DNA of 11,601 nucleotides. Source: Rodentolepis nana (lineage: Eukaryota > Platyhelminthes > Cestoda > Cyclophyllidea > Hymenolepididae). This document shows, piece after piece, positions 1 through 9,200 of this stretch (within the stretch, counting starts at the first letter, position 1; every line of letters starts with the position of its first letter). Location: positions 1-11,601 of the forward strand of contig UZAE01001770.1 of the NCBI GenBank assembly GCA_900617975.1, given 5' to 3'. The notes below the pieces were generated by a model that did not search any database, was not told the DNA's origin, and was given only the letters and a program-made list of their open reading frames with translations. The position numbers were made by a program, and so were the translations under genes.

Positions 1-462
1 GTAATAGTTCCAACAATACTGTGCGATCAAAAGAAATCCTCCCATGGAGTTTTTAAATGAGGCCAATGGGTCATTGCAAAGAACTGTCAATTAAAACACA
101 AGATCACATGTGAGAGTAATTTGTATAATTCGTGGCAGGTTTGTGGTTAGCTTTATTATTTTGTCTTAATAAAATGCTGAGCAATTGGAAAAAAAATTGA
201 ATTTTGAAAAGAAACCTTTATTCGATCATCATCCAGTATAATTGGTAGTGGTATTCGCGAGTCGATGGTGCAGTGGACATCGTATTCGCCTGCCATATCG
301 CACACGTCCAGTCAACGGAATAAACGATCCTACTGGTTATATCTAACTCCTAAGAAGGGTAGTAAACTTAGATTCTTTCAGTTTTAAAGTAACCTAAATT
401 AACGATATGGTATGGCGTAGAAGTTGAATTTTTTATCTTAAAATTATCATTTTGATGAGGTG
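1..462. other. AT-rich intergenic stretch
   Basis: No reading frame with recognisable coding character was found on either strand. The only structured item is a tRNA-like segment at 262-330, listed separately. The rest is AT-rich sequence with short homopolymer runs. Confidence 0.6.
262..330 (+). other. tRNA-like (tRNA-Gly-like) segment, probably a decayed tRNA or SINE head
   Basis: TGGTGCAGTGG at 266-276 fits the RNA polymerase III A box found in the D arm of tRNAs. Downstream, TTCGCCTGCCATATCG at 285-300 closely resembles the anticodon arm of tRNA-Gly(GCC). A normal B box (GGTTCGANTCC) is absent; only CGATCC is seen near 325-330. The anticodon stem does not pair well. I therefore do not call a functional tRNA. 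It could be a tRNA pseudogene, the head of a tRNA-derived SINE, or chance similarity. Confidence 0.25.
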
Positions 463-775
463 CGCAATTGACTTACCTCCATGTGGTGCACCATGGGCAA
501 CATATACTCATACGGCAAAAAGTCTATAAACCGGCAGTTAACGTCTGTCTCCAAACCATCAAGACCCCAATGTATGTCATATTCGACTACTTTCATGGTA
601 CTCACCTCACCTTTTTCTACCTTTGTGTTTGTCTCTTTTCATTTGTGAATTATTCTTCTGTCCTCCAAATCTCGACTTTTTGTGACCTTGTTGTTCCTTC
701 CTTTTGTGAAGCCCGAAGTCAACTAAAGGGCCATTGATAACTATCATAAAGTCTGTTATTTGTTATAAATAAAGA
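463..775 (+). repeat. Dispersed repeat, copy 1 (plus orientation)
   Basis: This is one of four related segments in the window. It shares the blocks CATACGGCAAAAAGTC near its 5' end, a pyrimidine-rich middle (ACCTTTTTCTACCTTTGTG), GAAGCCCGAAGTCA near the 3' end, and the 12-nt hairpin TGATAACTATCA at 735-746. It ends in an AT-rich tail containing ATAAATAAAG. The shared frame is not conserved between copies, so the 89-codon open frame inside it is not treated as a gene. A non-autonomous retroelement (SINE) or the 3' end of a LINE is the likeliest identity. I do not recognise the family. Confidence 0.85.
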
Positions 776-1016
776 ATAATTTTAATGTAACGTTCTCTTT
801 CATTTTTAAAATTTTAATTCGACTTTGTTTATTCATTGTACAAAAAATTATTTCCGCGTTTATTATTGATAAGGGCAATTAGAGAACATTGCTTCTTGAA
901 CATAACCATTCTTTAGTAAAGAGAAACATCCATTAGGCACCCAAATAGATCGGACGTATTTTTTAATCTGTTCAGCAATAGCTCTTGATCATAAATGCGG
1001 AGAAATTTTTTCTAAG
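776..1016. other. Spacer between two convergent repeat copies
   Basis: AT-rich sequence of about 240 bp lies between the 3' ends of repeat copies 1 and 2. I see no coding signal, tRNA or strong secondary structure in it. Confidence 0.5.
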
Positions 1017-1340
1017 ATATTTATTCTTTTCAAATGGCAGGCGTTTTGATAGTTATCATCAGCTTTTATAGCTGACTTCGGGCTTCACAGAGGAGAGGAA
1101 TATCAAAGTGAGAAAAATTCGAGAGGGGGGAACAGAAGAGTGATTCACAGAGGTAAAAGAGTTAGATAGACACAAATGTAGAGAAAAAGGTAAGATGAGT
1201 GCTATGGAAGTGGTAAAATATGACATACAGTGGGGCCATGGTAGTTTGAAGTGAGAAGTCAACTGCCCATTGATAGACTCTTTTGCCGTATGAGTATACG
1301 TTGTCCAGGGTGCACCACGTGGAGGTAAGTCCATTGTACA
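1017..1340 (-). repeat. Dispersed repeat, copy 2 (minus orientation)
   Basis: Read on the minus strand, this copy matches copy 1 over nearly its whole length. It starts at GACTTACCTCCACGTGG (about 1333-1317) and continues through CATACGGCAAAAGAGTC, the pyrimidine tract, GTGAAGCCCGAAGTCAGCT and the hairpin TGATAACTATCA (1058-1047). It ends in GCCATTTGAAAAGAATAAA. It also contains a perfect stem TCAGCT/AGCTGA with a five-base loop just before the 12-nt hairpin. Open frames on both strands overlap this repeat but differ from those in copy 1, so they are read as non-coding. A run of ten C residues on the plus strand lies just beyond its 5' edge at 1342-1351. Confidence 0.85.
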
Positions 1341-1349
1341 TCCCCCCCC

Positions 1350-3040
1350 CCGGACGCCATGACGGACGGAAGGCTAGCACAGCAAATATTAATTTGTGTA
1401 TTTTTCTCTTTGGTCTTAAAATTTCTCAAAATTTGAAAATATCTAAAACTGCTATGACCAGCACCTCCCCCCTCCTCCCCTAAATCACATAGCGTTGGAG
1501 ACTTGTTATCGTGAGCGTATTATTTCAAAAAAAATGTATTATCAAAACAAAGACCATTTGTTTTTACGTGTTTATACAATTAAGTTAAACCTGCTGTACT
1601 GAATACTGATGATTAGACAAATGCATTAATTTAATTATTGAAGCTTAAATTACAATTTTCATTCACCTTAGTTTAGCACTCTCATGGTAAAGCTGTCATA
1701 GTAATAAAGTAAATGCGTATAGTCATAATTACTTACGGCTGCTCTATGATTTTCCATTGCCATCGTGAATCGTTTGACAGGGGGCTCAAACTCAAGATGT
1801 TTTTGAATTTCTATTCTTTAATTAAAATAGCGCTTTCAGATCCAGGACAGGGAATGTTAAAGCAGACGCGTAAAAGCTATCTTTGGCCTTCCTACATGTG
1901 GAAGTAACATTATTTTAGTTCTTTATGGATTAATTGTTATCTGCATCATTAACTGAATCACAGTAACTGCATTTGAATCTGAGAGATCTCAGAAATTGGT
2001 TAGACAAGGTTTATGCCAAATTTGATGTCTCTTTTTACTGAGTGCATTACAATATTTAGACTGAAAAGCACCAGACCTAAACAAACGAAATTCCTTTAAC
2101 ATATAAAATTAGCATTTAAACCTTGTTTTATGCGAAAGAACTTCTGTGCTCATCTCTTTCACCTAGACGGTTTGCTTTGAGACTTTTGTTAATGTTGAAG
2201 ATATAACAAGATGCCTTCGGTATTCACCTTCACACTTTTCGAAACCATTCATCAAAGAAATTTTTTGTAGCATCTTTTTTGCATCAAGCTTTAAAACCCC
2301 GCATCTTGTGTGTATATCTTTAATTGCAATTCGATCGCAAGTTTTGGTGTTTGAATAGAAGCGTTTTGTTATTTACTTTTTTAAAGTGCTGTTTTGAAAC
2401 AATATTTGTACAATTGTCAACCCCGAAATCCGACGTCTACCTTCACTGTTATTCGCAGTTGACACCCTTTGAATCCTTCAGCCTTTCCTACACCACCATC
2501 CTCTTCAAGCTCTTCCTACCTTTTTCTCACCCTCCCTCATACTTAATTTTAAACCCTCAAGGGTGATTCTACTCTTGTTTTACTTCAATACAGTAATATG
2601 GAAGTTAAATTTCCGATCAATAATTTTTAACAGTTCATGTCAATAACCCAAACAATTAGAATACGCGTTCTTCAAAAAAATGTTCAAAAGCGCATTTTTT
2701 TGCTGTAAAACGGGGAGCTTACTCCCATACATTATTCTGCATGCGAATTTTAAGAAATTTTAAGTCCGCATCCTGCAACAAACAAAAAATGATTTCTTTA
2801 GAAAATTATCGTGACATATATCCATTTTCAGGCACTTGGGAAAAAATTTACTTCCCTATTTTCCTCTATAATGCAGGATTTTTACTTAACAAAATTATTG
2901 AAATTCTAACGTAATAGATAGTTAGTTCGTTGTCCAGTCATTTTCTAATTTTATTTGGAATGGAATTTCGAAGCAATGAGAATTTGTCAATAACTTGAAA
3001 ATCATCACACCGAAGGTACGAGATTATTTGAATTTCACAA
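1350..3040. other. Long AT-rich intergenic region, no supported gene
   Basis: Several open frames of 60-80 codons occur here, for example 1713-1907 and 2324-2566 on plus. None shows a recognisable domain or a consistent exon structure. The segment at about 2425-2560 is unusually pyrimidine-rich on the plus strand. It carries the words GCAGTTGAC and CTACCTTTTTCTC in the same order as the dispersed repeat, so it may be a badly decayed copy, but the match is too weak to call. Confidence 0.5.
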
Positions 3041-3042
3041 AA

Positions 3043-3048
3043 TTTATT
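3043..3048 (-). terminator. Poly(A) signal AATAAA of the calmodulin-like gene
   Basis: On the minus strand the hexamer AATAAA (in GTGAATAAATTTTG) lies about 165 nt past the stop codon of the calmodulin-like gene. This gives that gene a 3' UTR of plausible length. It is the only canonical hexamer I noticed in the immediate downstream sequence. Confidence 0.55.
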
Positions 3049-3214
3049 CACTCTATTCAATAATAATTTGGCTTGAGCAAAGTGGAAAATAAATCACAGA
3101 AAGTAGTAATAGAGAATGATGGGATATCACTTTTGGGGAGGAATAGGAGACGATAGTTGAAGGGAAGTATATAATAAATGGAAAGTTGTGAAGGAAGAGC
3201 ATTTTGTCGATAAT

Positions 3215-4063
3215 TCAATGGGCACTTCGTTGGCTCATAACAGATTTGAATTCTACAAAATGTGAATGAAGAGATGTTGTCGTTTGTTAAAGTTTCTACT
3301 GTCAAATTTCAAAAAATAAAAGGCATCCATGCAAAAATGTTCCCCAAACTGGCTTTATTACTTTCAATAAACCAAAGTTAAATACTGTGAAGCGTTAAAA
3401 CCACGTTCGTGTGACAAATGTTTTGAAAGCGAAATTTTAAAACCATTGTAAACAACAAATATTTTAACGAACCTTCAAAATTCACTTGGCCATCACCATC
3501 TTTATCTGCAGCGTTGATCATTTCTTTTATTTCCGCTTCTGTAAGTTTTTCGCCCAAATTTGTCATAACTTTGCTATATATAAATGTAACGCTTATTTAT
3601 TGTGGTATGGATCCCATCAATTAAAAATTAAATAAGTAACTAGATACTTACCGCATTTCATCTACAGTGATATATCCATTTTTGTCATGATCAAAAACTT
3701 GAAATGCTTCATAAAGTGTATCTTCGTGGCTTATTGGTTTACAGTTATTCATCATTTTTACAAATTCTTGAAAGTCAATATGACCATCCTCTAAAATTAT
3801 TGGAATGATATATAAACCACAAACTAAGACATACTATTAAGGTCTACTTGTTTGATCATTTGATCAATTTCCGCATCTGTTACTTGTTGACCAAGACTTC
3901 GCATAACATCGCCGAGCTCTCGCCTTGAAATATGTCCATCCCCATTTTTGTCAAATAAACCAAAGGCTTCCTTATACTCTGCCATCCTTTCATCGTGTTC
4001 ATCCTTAATATAAATATTATCAAATTATTTAGTTACCTGCTGCGCTCTTGTGTTCATTGCCAT
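3215..4063 (-). CDS. Calmodulin-like EF-hand calcium-binding protein (5 exons, 157 aa)
   Basis: A calcium sensor of the calmodulin/troponin C superfamily. Such proteins are normally cytosolic and bind target peptides on Ca2+ loading. Exons on the minus strand are 4063-4037, 4003-3835, 3790-3652, 3573-3473 and 3252-3215, with GT-AG introns of 33, 44, 78 and 220 nt. Four canonical 12-residue loops are complete: [12 protein letters not shown] (27-38), [12 protein letters not shown] (63-74), [12 protein letters not shown] (99-110) and [12 protein letters not shown] (135-146), each ending in Glu. Family hallmarks such as VMRSLGQ and [10 protein letters not shown] are present. The length is near the 149 of true calmodulin, with an N-terminal extension of about 7 residues and a tail ending SQRSAH. 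Divergence at many otherwise near-invariant calmodulin positions argues for a paralogue rather than the conserved calmodulin gene. The fourth donor is non-consensus (GTTCGT), but the terminal exon restores FEEF and the loop glutamate. The start is the first in-frame Met of a 27-nt exon; an alternative start is Met16. Confidence 0.88.
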
Positions 4064-6226
4064 TTACAAATAAATTTAAAATAAATATGTTGACGGTCGA
4101 TCTAAAATACGTTTGAAAGTGATCTTCTAAAACGACCTTGAAAATACCATTGATTTAGTCCACCCTAAATAATGATATCGAATATGCCATTCACTTAGAA
4201 AATTTGTATATACAAAATTAAGATTCAATTTTATTTTAATTACAAATAAAATGGATTGTTTTTAACTCTATAAGTTAAGTTGTTATAATCTTCATATGAA
4301 TTACTAGCAAATGAATTACAACATCACTGACCTAAATAAGTCGAGATTTTATACTAATTTTGTCTTTTAACTTTAGCTTTGTCTAATTATATTCTTAAGT
4401 ATCGTTCAATTTCATTAAATTCTCTTTAAATTTCACGTGGATTAGAATGATCCCTACAGCTCTATGTGGCGGAGATCCGATGGCTACGTTGTAATAAGTG
4501 GCACGGCCTATTGTAACGCTTTATATAGCTTTCACTTTTAATTTTTGTCAATATCTATTTTATGAGGCCTTTTTTATGAGTTAATTTGGCAGCTACCGGC
4601 AGCTGGTTTTGAAGACTCTGAGTCCGAGGAAGATAATTTCAGAAGTGAAAGCCATTAAACGAAGTTGACAGCCGCAAAGCACAAACAAGATTGTTGCATT
4701 CATTGGATGAAAACGACTGAGTTGAGCCAAATTTTAACAACTAGTTCCCGCTAGCGAAAAGCAAAAGAATGTTTCATTCTAAACACTTGAAGCACACGAG
4801 GTTGTTAGATTTTAGTAAAGACAGCAAATATTTGCAAGATGAGTGAATTCGGTTGAAATTTCTCCTTTTGATTCATTTTTTCTAAAATATTCATTCTTTC
4901 TTTAGAGAATTCAATTAAGTCGATCAAAAATCAAAATATGTTGTTATAGGAACTAGCTGAATCAACGAGACTTTGAATAGTGCAATATCAGAACAAATCT
5001 TGAGTAATCCATACACTTTGGAAAATAATGAAATAAAAATATTTTTATCCAGGCAGATAGTATCTTTAATAGTAGAAATTATTTTAGTGTCAAGACTGCG
5101 TTCTAAAAAATACCAATTAGGATGATAATATTCCGACTCCTTCTAATGACTATGGCTTCATTTTTTACAAAGCAAGCGTTCAGAGGAGTACAGGACTTCA
5201 TGCGAAAGTGCATATTAAGAAAGAATTGGTTATGGGTCATAGACAAATCCACAGAAGGAATTTCCTGAGTGAAGCCGATTGATAAATTAGCTCCCATTGT
5301 AATCAGGCTAGAGTAAGCCATTAGATTACTAGACCGAGTTAATTAATAATCGTAAATATGACATAGGTCCTAGAAGTTGTTAAGTCTGTGTTCATATCTA
5401 GACTGTCATCAACGAGTATGACAAAATTTATCAATGTGGCATTTAATTTAAACGGCTAAACTTGATTGGAAAATGAGTTGACAACTTAACTTTCTCCCAG
5501 TTATGGAAATGCATAAAATGTCAATAAAAGTCTAAGAAAAATTATCTTCTGGTGGGTAAAAGACACTAATAAGATGTATCGTGTTTGAAAAATAAGTTCA
5601 GACTTGAAATGACTCGCTGTACGACAACCCTTCGCCATCTTTCAATCACTTCCGATTCTTCCGAAAAAATATCTACAATTTCTTATTTATCCCAATGCTC
5701 AATCTATGGTTGTTACCTTAAGAGAAATGTGAACCAATTGGATGCATTTTTTGTTGGCTTGTTGTTTTGTAAGTGAAGTACTTTTTCACAAAATAGAAGG
5801 AATGAAAGCTTGATATATATGATAATTGTTTCAATGCGCAACAATCTGAAAAAAGAAAACTGCTTTCGAATTATTTATCTCTATAAATACAAAATAGCCT
5901 TTTATTATTTCAAAATATTATTAAGTAACACATTTTTTTGTTAATTAGAAGTTAGCTGTTAGTTGATTGTTGGCAACTGGGTTATTGATGCGTAGTTAAT
6001 TATTTAAGTTGAATATGCTTACTAACTATTAAAGGCATGTGAAAAAAATTATTAAGATTTAACTCTTAGCACAAAATTTTAAGTAAAATTGAGTATTTCT
6101 TGGGCTGTATTATGAACAAATGATATCAATTGAAGTAAACGTTGTCTATTTTGATTGGCATGTAAGCTGACGAATAACAACGTGCGTAAACTTGACTACA
6201 TCGGTTTATAACCTATTTGCTCATCG
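4064..6226. other. Region between two divergent genes; presumed 5' regions of both
   Basis: The calmodulin-like gene starts leftwards at 4063 and the glucosidase II beta gene starts rightwards at 6227, so both promoters should lie in this AT-rich interval. I see no confident TATA or initiator elements. Weak coding-like islands occur at 4446-4646 and 5107-5268 on plus (see findings). An open frame at 5585-5776 has no recognisable features and is not called. Confidence 0.5.
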
Positions 6227-9200
6227 ATGGCGAACTTCTTTCTTTGGTCGTTTGTTTTTGCTTTTTCGATTATTTTAATTCAAGGGAAAGAAGTTCCATT
6301 GGGTGTCCACCCTTCAAGTAGTGCATTTTAAAATACTGTCTAGTATCTAGATGCTCCCTTTTATATTGCTAGCAAACCGTTCACATGCTTGGATAAATCT
6401 GCGACCATACCTTGGCACAAAGTAAACGATGACTACTGTGATTGTCTAGATGGGTCAGACGAACCGGGCACCTCGGCTTGTCCTGATATGAAGTTTTATT
6501 GTGCTAATGACGGACATGTGGGAGTCTTTATTCCTTCAGGCTATGTTAACGACATGGTTTGCGGTTAGTCTTTTCCCTTTCTCCTATTTTCCCATATAGA
6601 TTGTTGCGATGGTTCCGATGAGTACAACGGACGTACTAATTGCAATAACACCTGCAGGTAATTTTATTGTAAAATAATTTCCTAAAATTTTAGTACACTT
6701 GCTCGCGAAAAAGAGGAGTTGCTTAAGAGAAAGCGTGAAGATTTCGAGTTTGGGCACAAAATCTATAATGAATATGTGACCAAAGTAGGTTATCCTTTTG
6801 GATTAGTGCGCGAGGACCTTCTAGAAGCATAAATTAATATTCTTCCATCTTTTTCTGAGTTTAGAAAGCCATCGAACTTGAGGAGGAAGCGAAACAAAAG
6901 GCGGAGGAAGAAGAGCGTCGTAAAATTGAGGAGGAAGAAAAGGCGAGGTTGGCAGCTATTGAGGCCGAGAGAGCGACAACTGTACCAGAAACCCCAACTG
7001 AATCCACCATGGAACCATCCATTGTCGATGTATGCAATGTGCTATGTGAAATCGTCTTATTTCATGGATTTAGGTGTGTTTTAAGCTTATTTGTTTCGGT
7101 TTGTAGACTCCCGTAGACCCCGATTTAACTAATCATTCTGATGATGCAGTTAAAGAAATCACCGAAGACGAACACCATCCTGATGCTCCAGATTACCCAG
7201 GTATTTTTGCGTTTAGCCAAATGTATATATATATACATTATGGTCTATCATATAGCATTCGAATTTACCATTGTTTTTTATTGTTGTTTTTAGATGACGA
7301 AAGGTAAGCATCATGTATTTCGTCGTTTGCTTGATTTGTGCTTTTTGTTTGCTATTTTGTGGTGCTTTCAGCAAGTCAGTGGGTTTAGCTTAAAAGTACC
7401 TTCTGATTTCATCTTGCCTTTCGACTTCAAATTTTCCTTAAGAATAGAACAAAACCACGAAGTTTTGGTTAGTGGTTTTTACTTCACTTGATTTGAATTC
7501 TGTGGTCTTGATATAATTTATCTAAACAATCAATTTGAATCTACGAGGATTGGTGGAATACTTTTCTTTATCACGTGATTGGGTTTGTATACTTTACCCG
7601 CCTTCTATTTTGTGAGATTGACCTGAGCGCTTTCGAACATATAAGAGTCTTGCAGTGTTTAATTTATTTTTTATTTTGTAATGGAAATTATTACCCGAAA
7701 AAGTTGCTGTCTTTTCAGTATGAATTTATCTTTGCCAGATTGAGTCATAGTTACCAACTGGTTTCTTGTTATGCTCTCCATTTAATTGGGCTAATTGTAG
7801 GAGGTCAGTTTCTCACTTACGTGTGGTTCAACGTCCTACAATTTCAAGTGTCTACGGCATTATGTTGAAAATGAGCTTATCATAAACATTTTTCAGCAAG
7901 TTTTTGTATTAAGTGTGACCCGTCTTGTTTACTGTCCAAACGATTTCTTCGTTCTAGTCATCGCTGTAATGTTAGAATTCGAGCGATTCATTAGGTCGAC
8001 TCTGAAATATCTTCCCTATCATAATTAGCGTTATGAAAACATCTTGCAATGGGTAGGGAGATTTGTTTTATTTTTGCTATTTGTTGACTACGCTTCTTTT
8101 TCTATTTTTCCCCTAACAATGGAGTTGTATAGAATTGTTCCTCTTGTAAAATTTCCTTGGAAATGAGGCCCGTTTCGTAAAAGGGTTATTGCACGAAGAA
8201 TTCTGAAGTTCTTGCGACTCTGCAGAACCTTAACCTACTGAGGTTTCAAAAATTGAGAGTTTATCAGTATGCCGAGTTCAATCGTCCTTTTCTGTTTATG
8301 GGTACTTGCGACTCTTGTGGGTACAAATTTTACTCTTCCTCTAAGACGTTCATATTTTTCCCCCCACCTTTAACTATTCTTTTTTTCATACGACAAAAAA
8401 GTCTATTAATCGGCGGTTGACTTCTGACTTCAAACTGCTACGACCTCACTGTATGTCATGTTCGACCCCTTTCACAGTGCTCATCTTACCTTTTTCTCTA
8501 CCTTTGTGTCTGTCTGGCTCTTTTACATCTGTGAATCGCTCTTCTGATCCCCACCCATCGACTTTCTGCTACTTTGATGAACCTTAACTCTGTGAAGCCC
8601 GAAGTCAGCTAAATGGCTAATGATATCTATCAAAACGCCTGCCATTTGAAATAAATAAATAAATAATTGATATTTTCACTGCCTTATTTAGTCATCACCT
8701 GCCTGACGATAGATCTTACGACATGCCAGAATCGAAACCAATTGACTACGGACCAGACAATGGTTTCATGATGCTTATAGAGCCGTCCACTGGTTGTCTG
8801 GAGTATTCAGATAAACAGTACACCTACTCACTCTGCGCCTTTAGTGAAGTTCGTCAGCGAAATGTCGGTTCTCCAGCAGGTTCTGGAACCCTCCTTGGCA
8901 GATGGAAGGAGTGGGTTGGTCACCCAAGAGATTCCATCAATTGGACAAAGGAGGAGAAGTTTGAGAAACTGCTTTACAATGAGATGCTTTATGATGGTGG
9001 GGAGACCTGCTGGAATGGACCTAGCAGATCAGCTAAGGTATGTGCATCTTTGGCTAAAAATTATTTAACTTCTTAAAATTTACGAATTTGTTCTTTCGTA
9101 GGTTAAAGTAGCTTGTGGAGTAGAGACTAAATTGTTATCCGTGGACGAGCCATCTCGATGTATCTATCTTATGAAGTTGGAAACACCAGCTGCCTGTCAT

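Noticed and set aside
468..737. 89-codon open frame on plus
   Set aside because: It lies wholly within repeat copy 1, and the matching frame is broken or different in the other copies, so it is not a conserved protein.
1059..1380. Overlapping open frames on minus (1059-1334, 1162-1380) and plus (1283-1483)
   Set aside because: They are frames within or at the edge of repeat copy 2, mutually inconsistent with the frame in copy 1, with no coding conservation.
3057..3305. 82-codon open frame on minus starting MTVETLT
   Set aside because: It overlaps the last intron, terminal exon and 3' UTR of the calmodulin-like gene in another frame. The terminal exon at 3252-3215 restores the EF-hand glutamate and explains the region better. 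It also does not match the dispersed repeat convincingly.
3378..3472. Readthrough of the calmodulin-like exon 4, or a one-base frameshift at GAAGGTTCG
   Set aside because: A frameshift would also yield an FEEFV-like sequence, but no calmodulin-like tail follows. Splicing to 3252 gives FEEFKSVM and a natural stop, so a pseudogene call is not needed.
4876..4900. Similarity of TTTTTTCTAAAATATTCATTCTTT to 1005-1028
   Set aside because: The match is short and confined to low-complexity AT-rich sequence. It does not extend into the repeat body on either side.
7294..7491. 65-codon frame starting MTKGKHHV
   Set aside because: It begins in the 10-nt microexon and runs through the donor into intron 7 in a different frame from the gene.
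7575..7868. 97-codon hydrophobic frame in intron 7
   Set aside because: It is rich in Phe and Leu because the intron is T-rich. It has no recognised domain and no in-frame splice sites linking it to the gene.
8844..9068. 74-codon frame within exon 8
   Set aside because: It is a shadow of the MRH-encoding exon in another frame.
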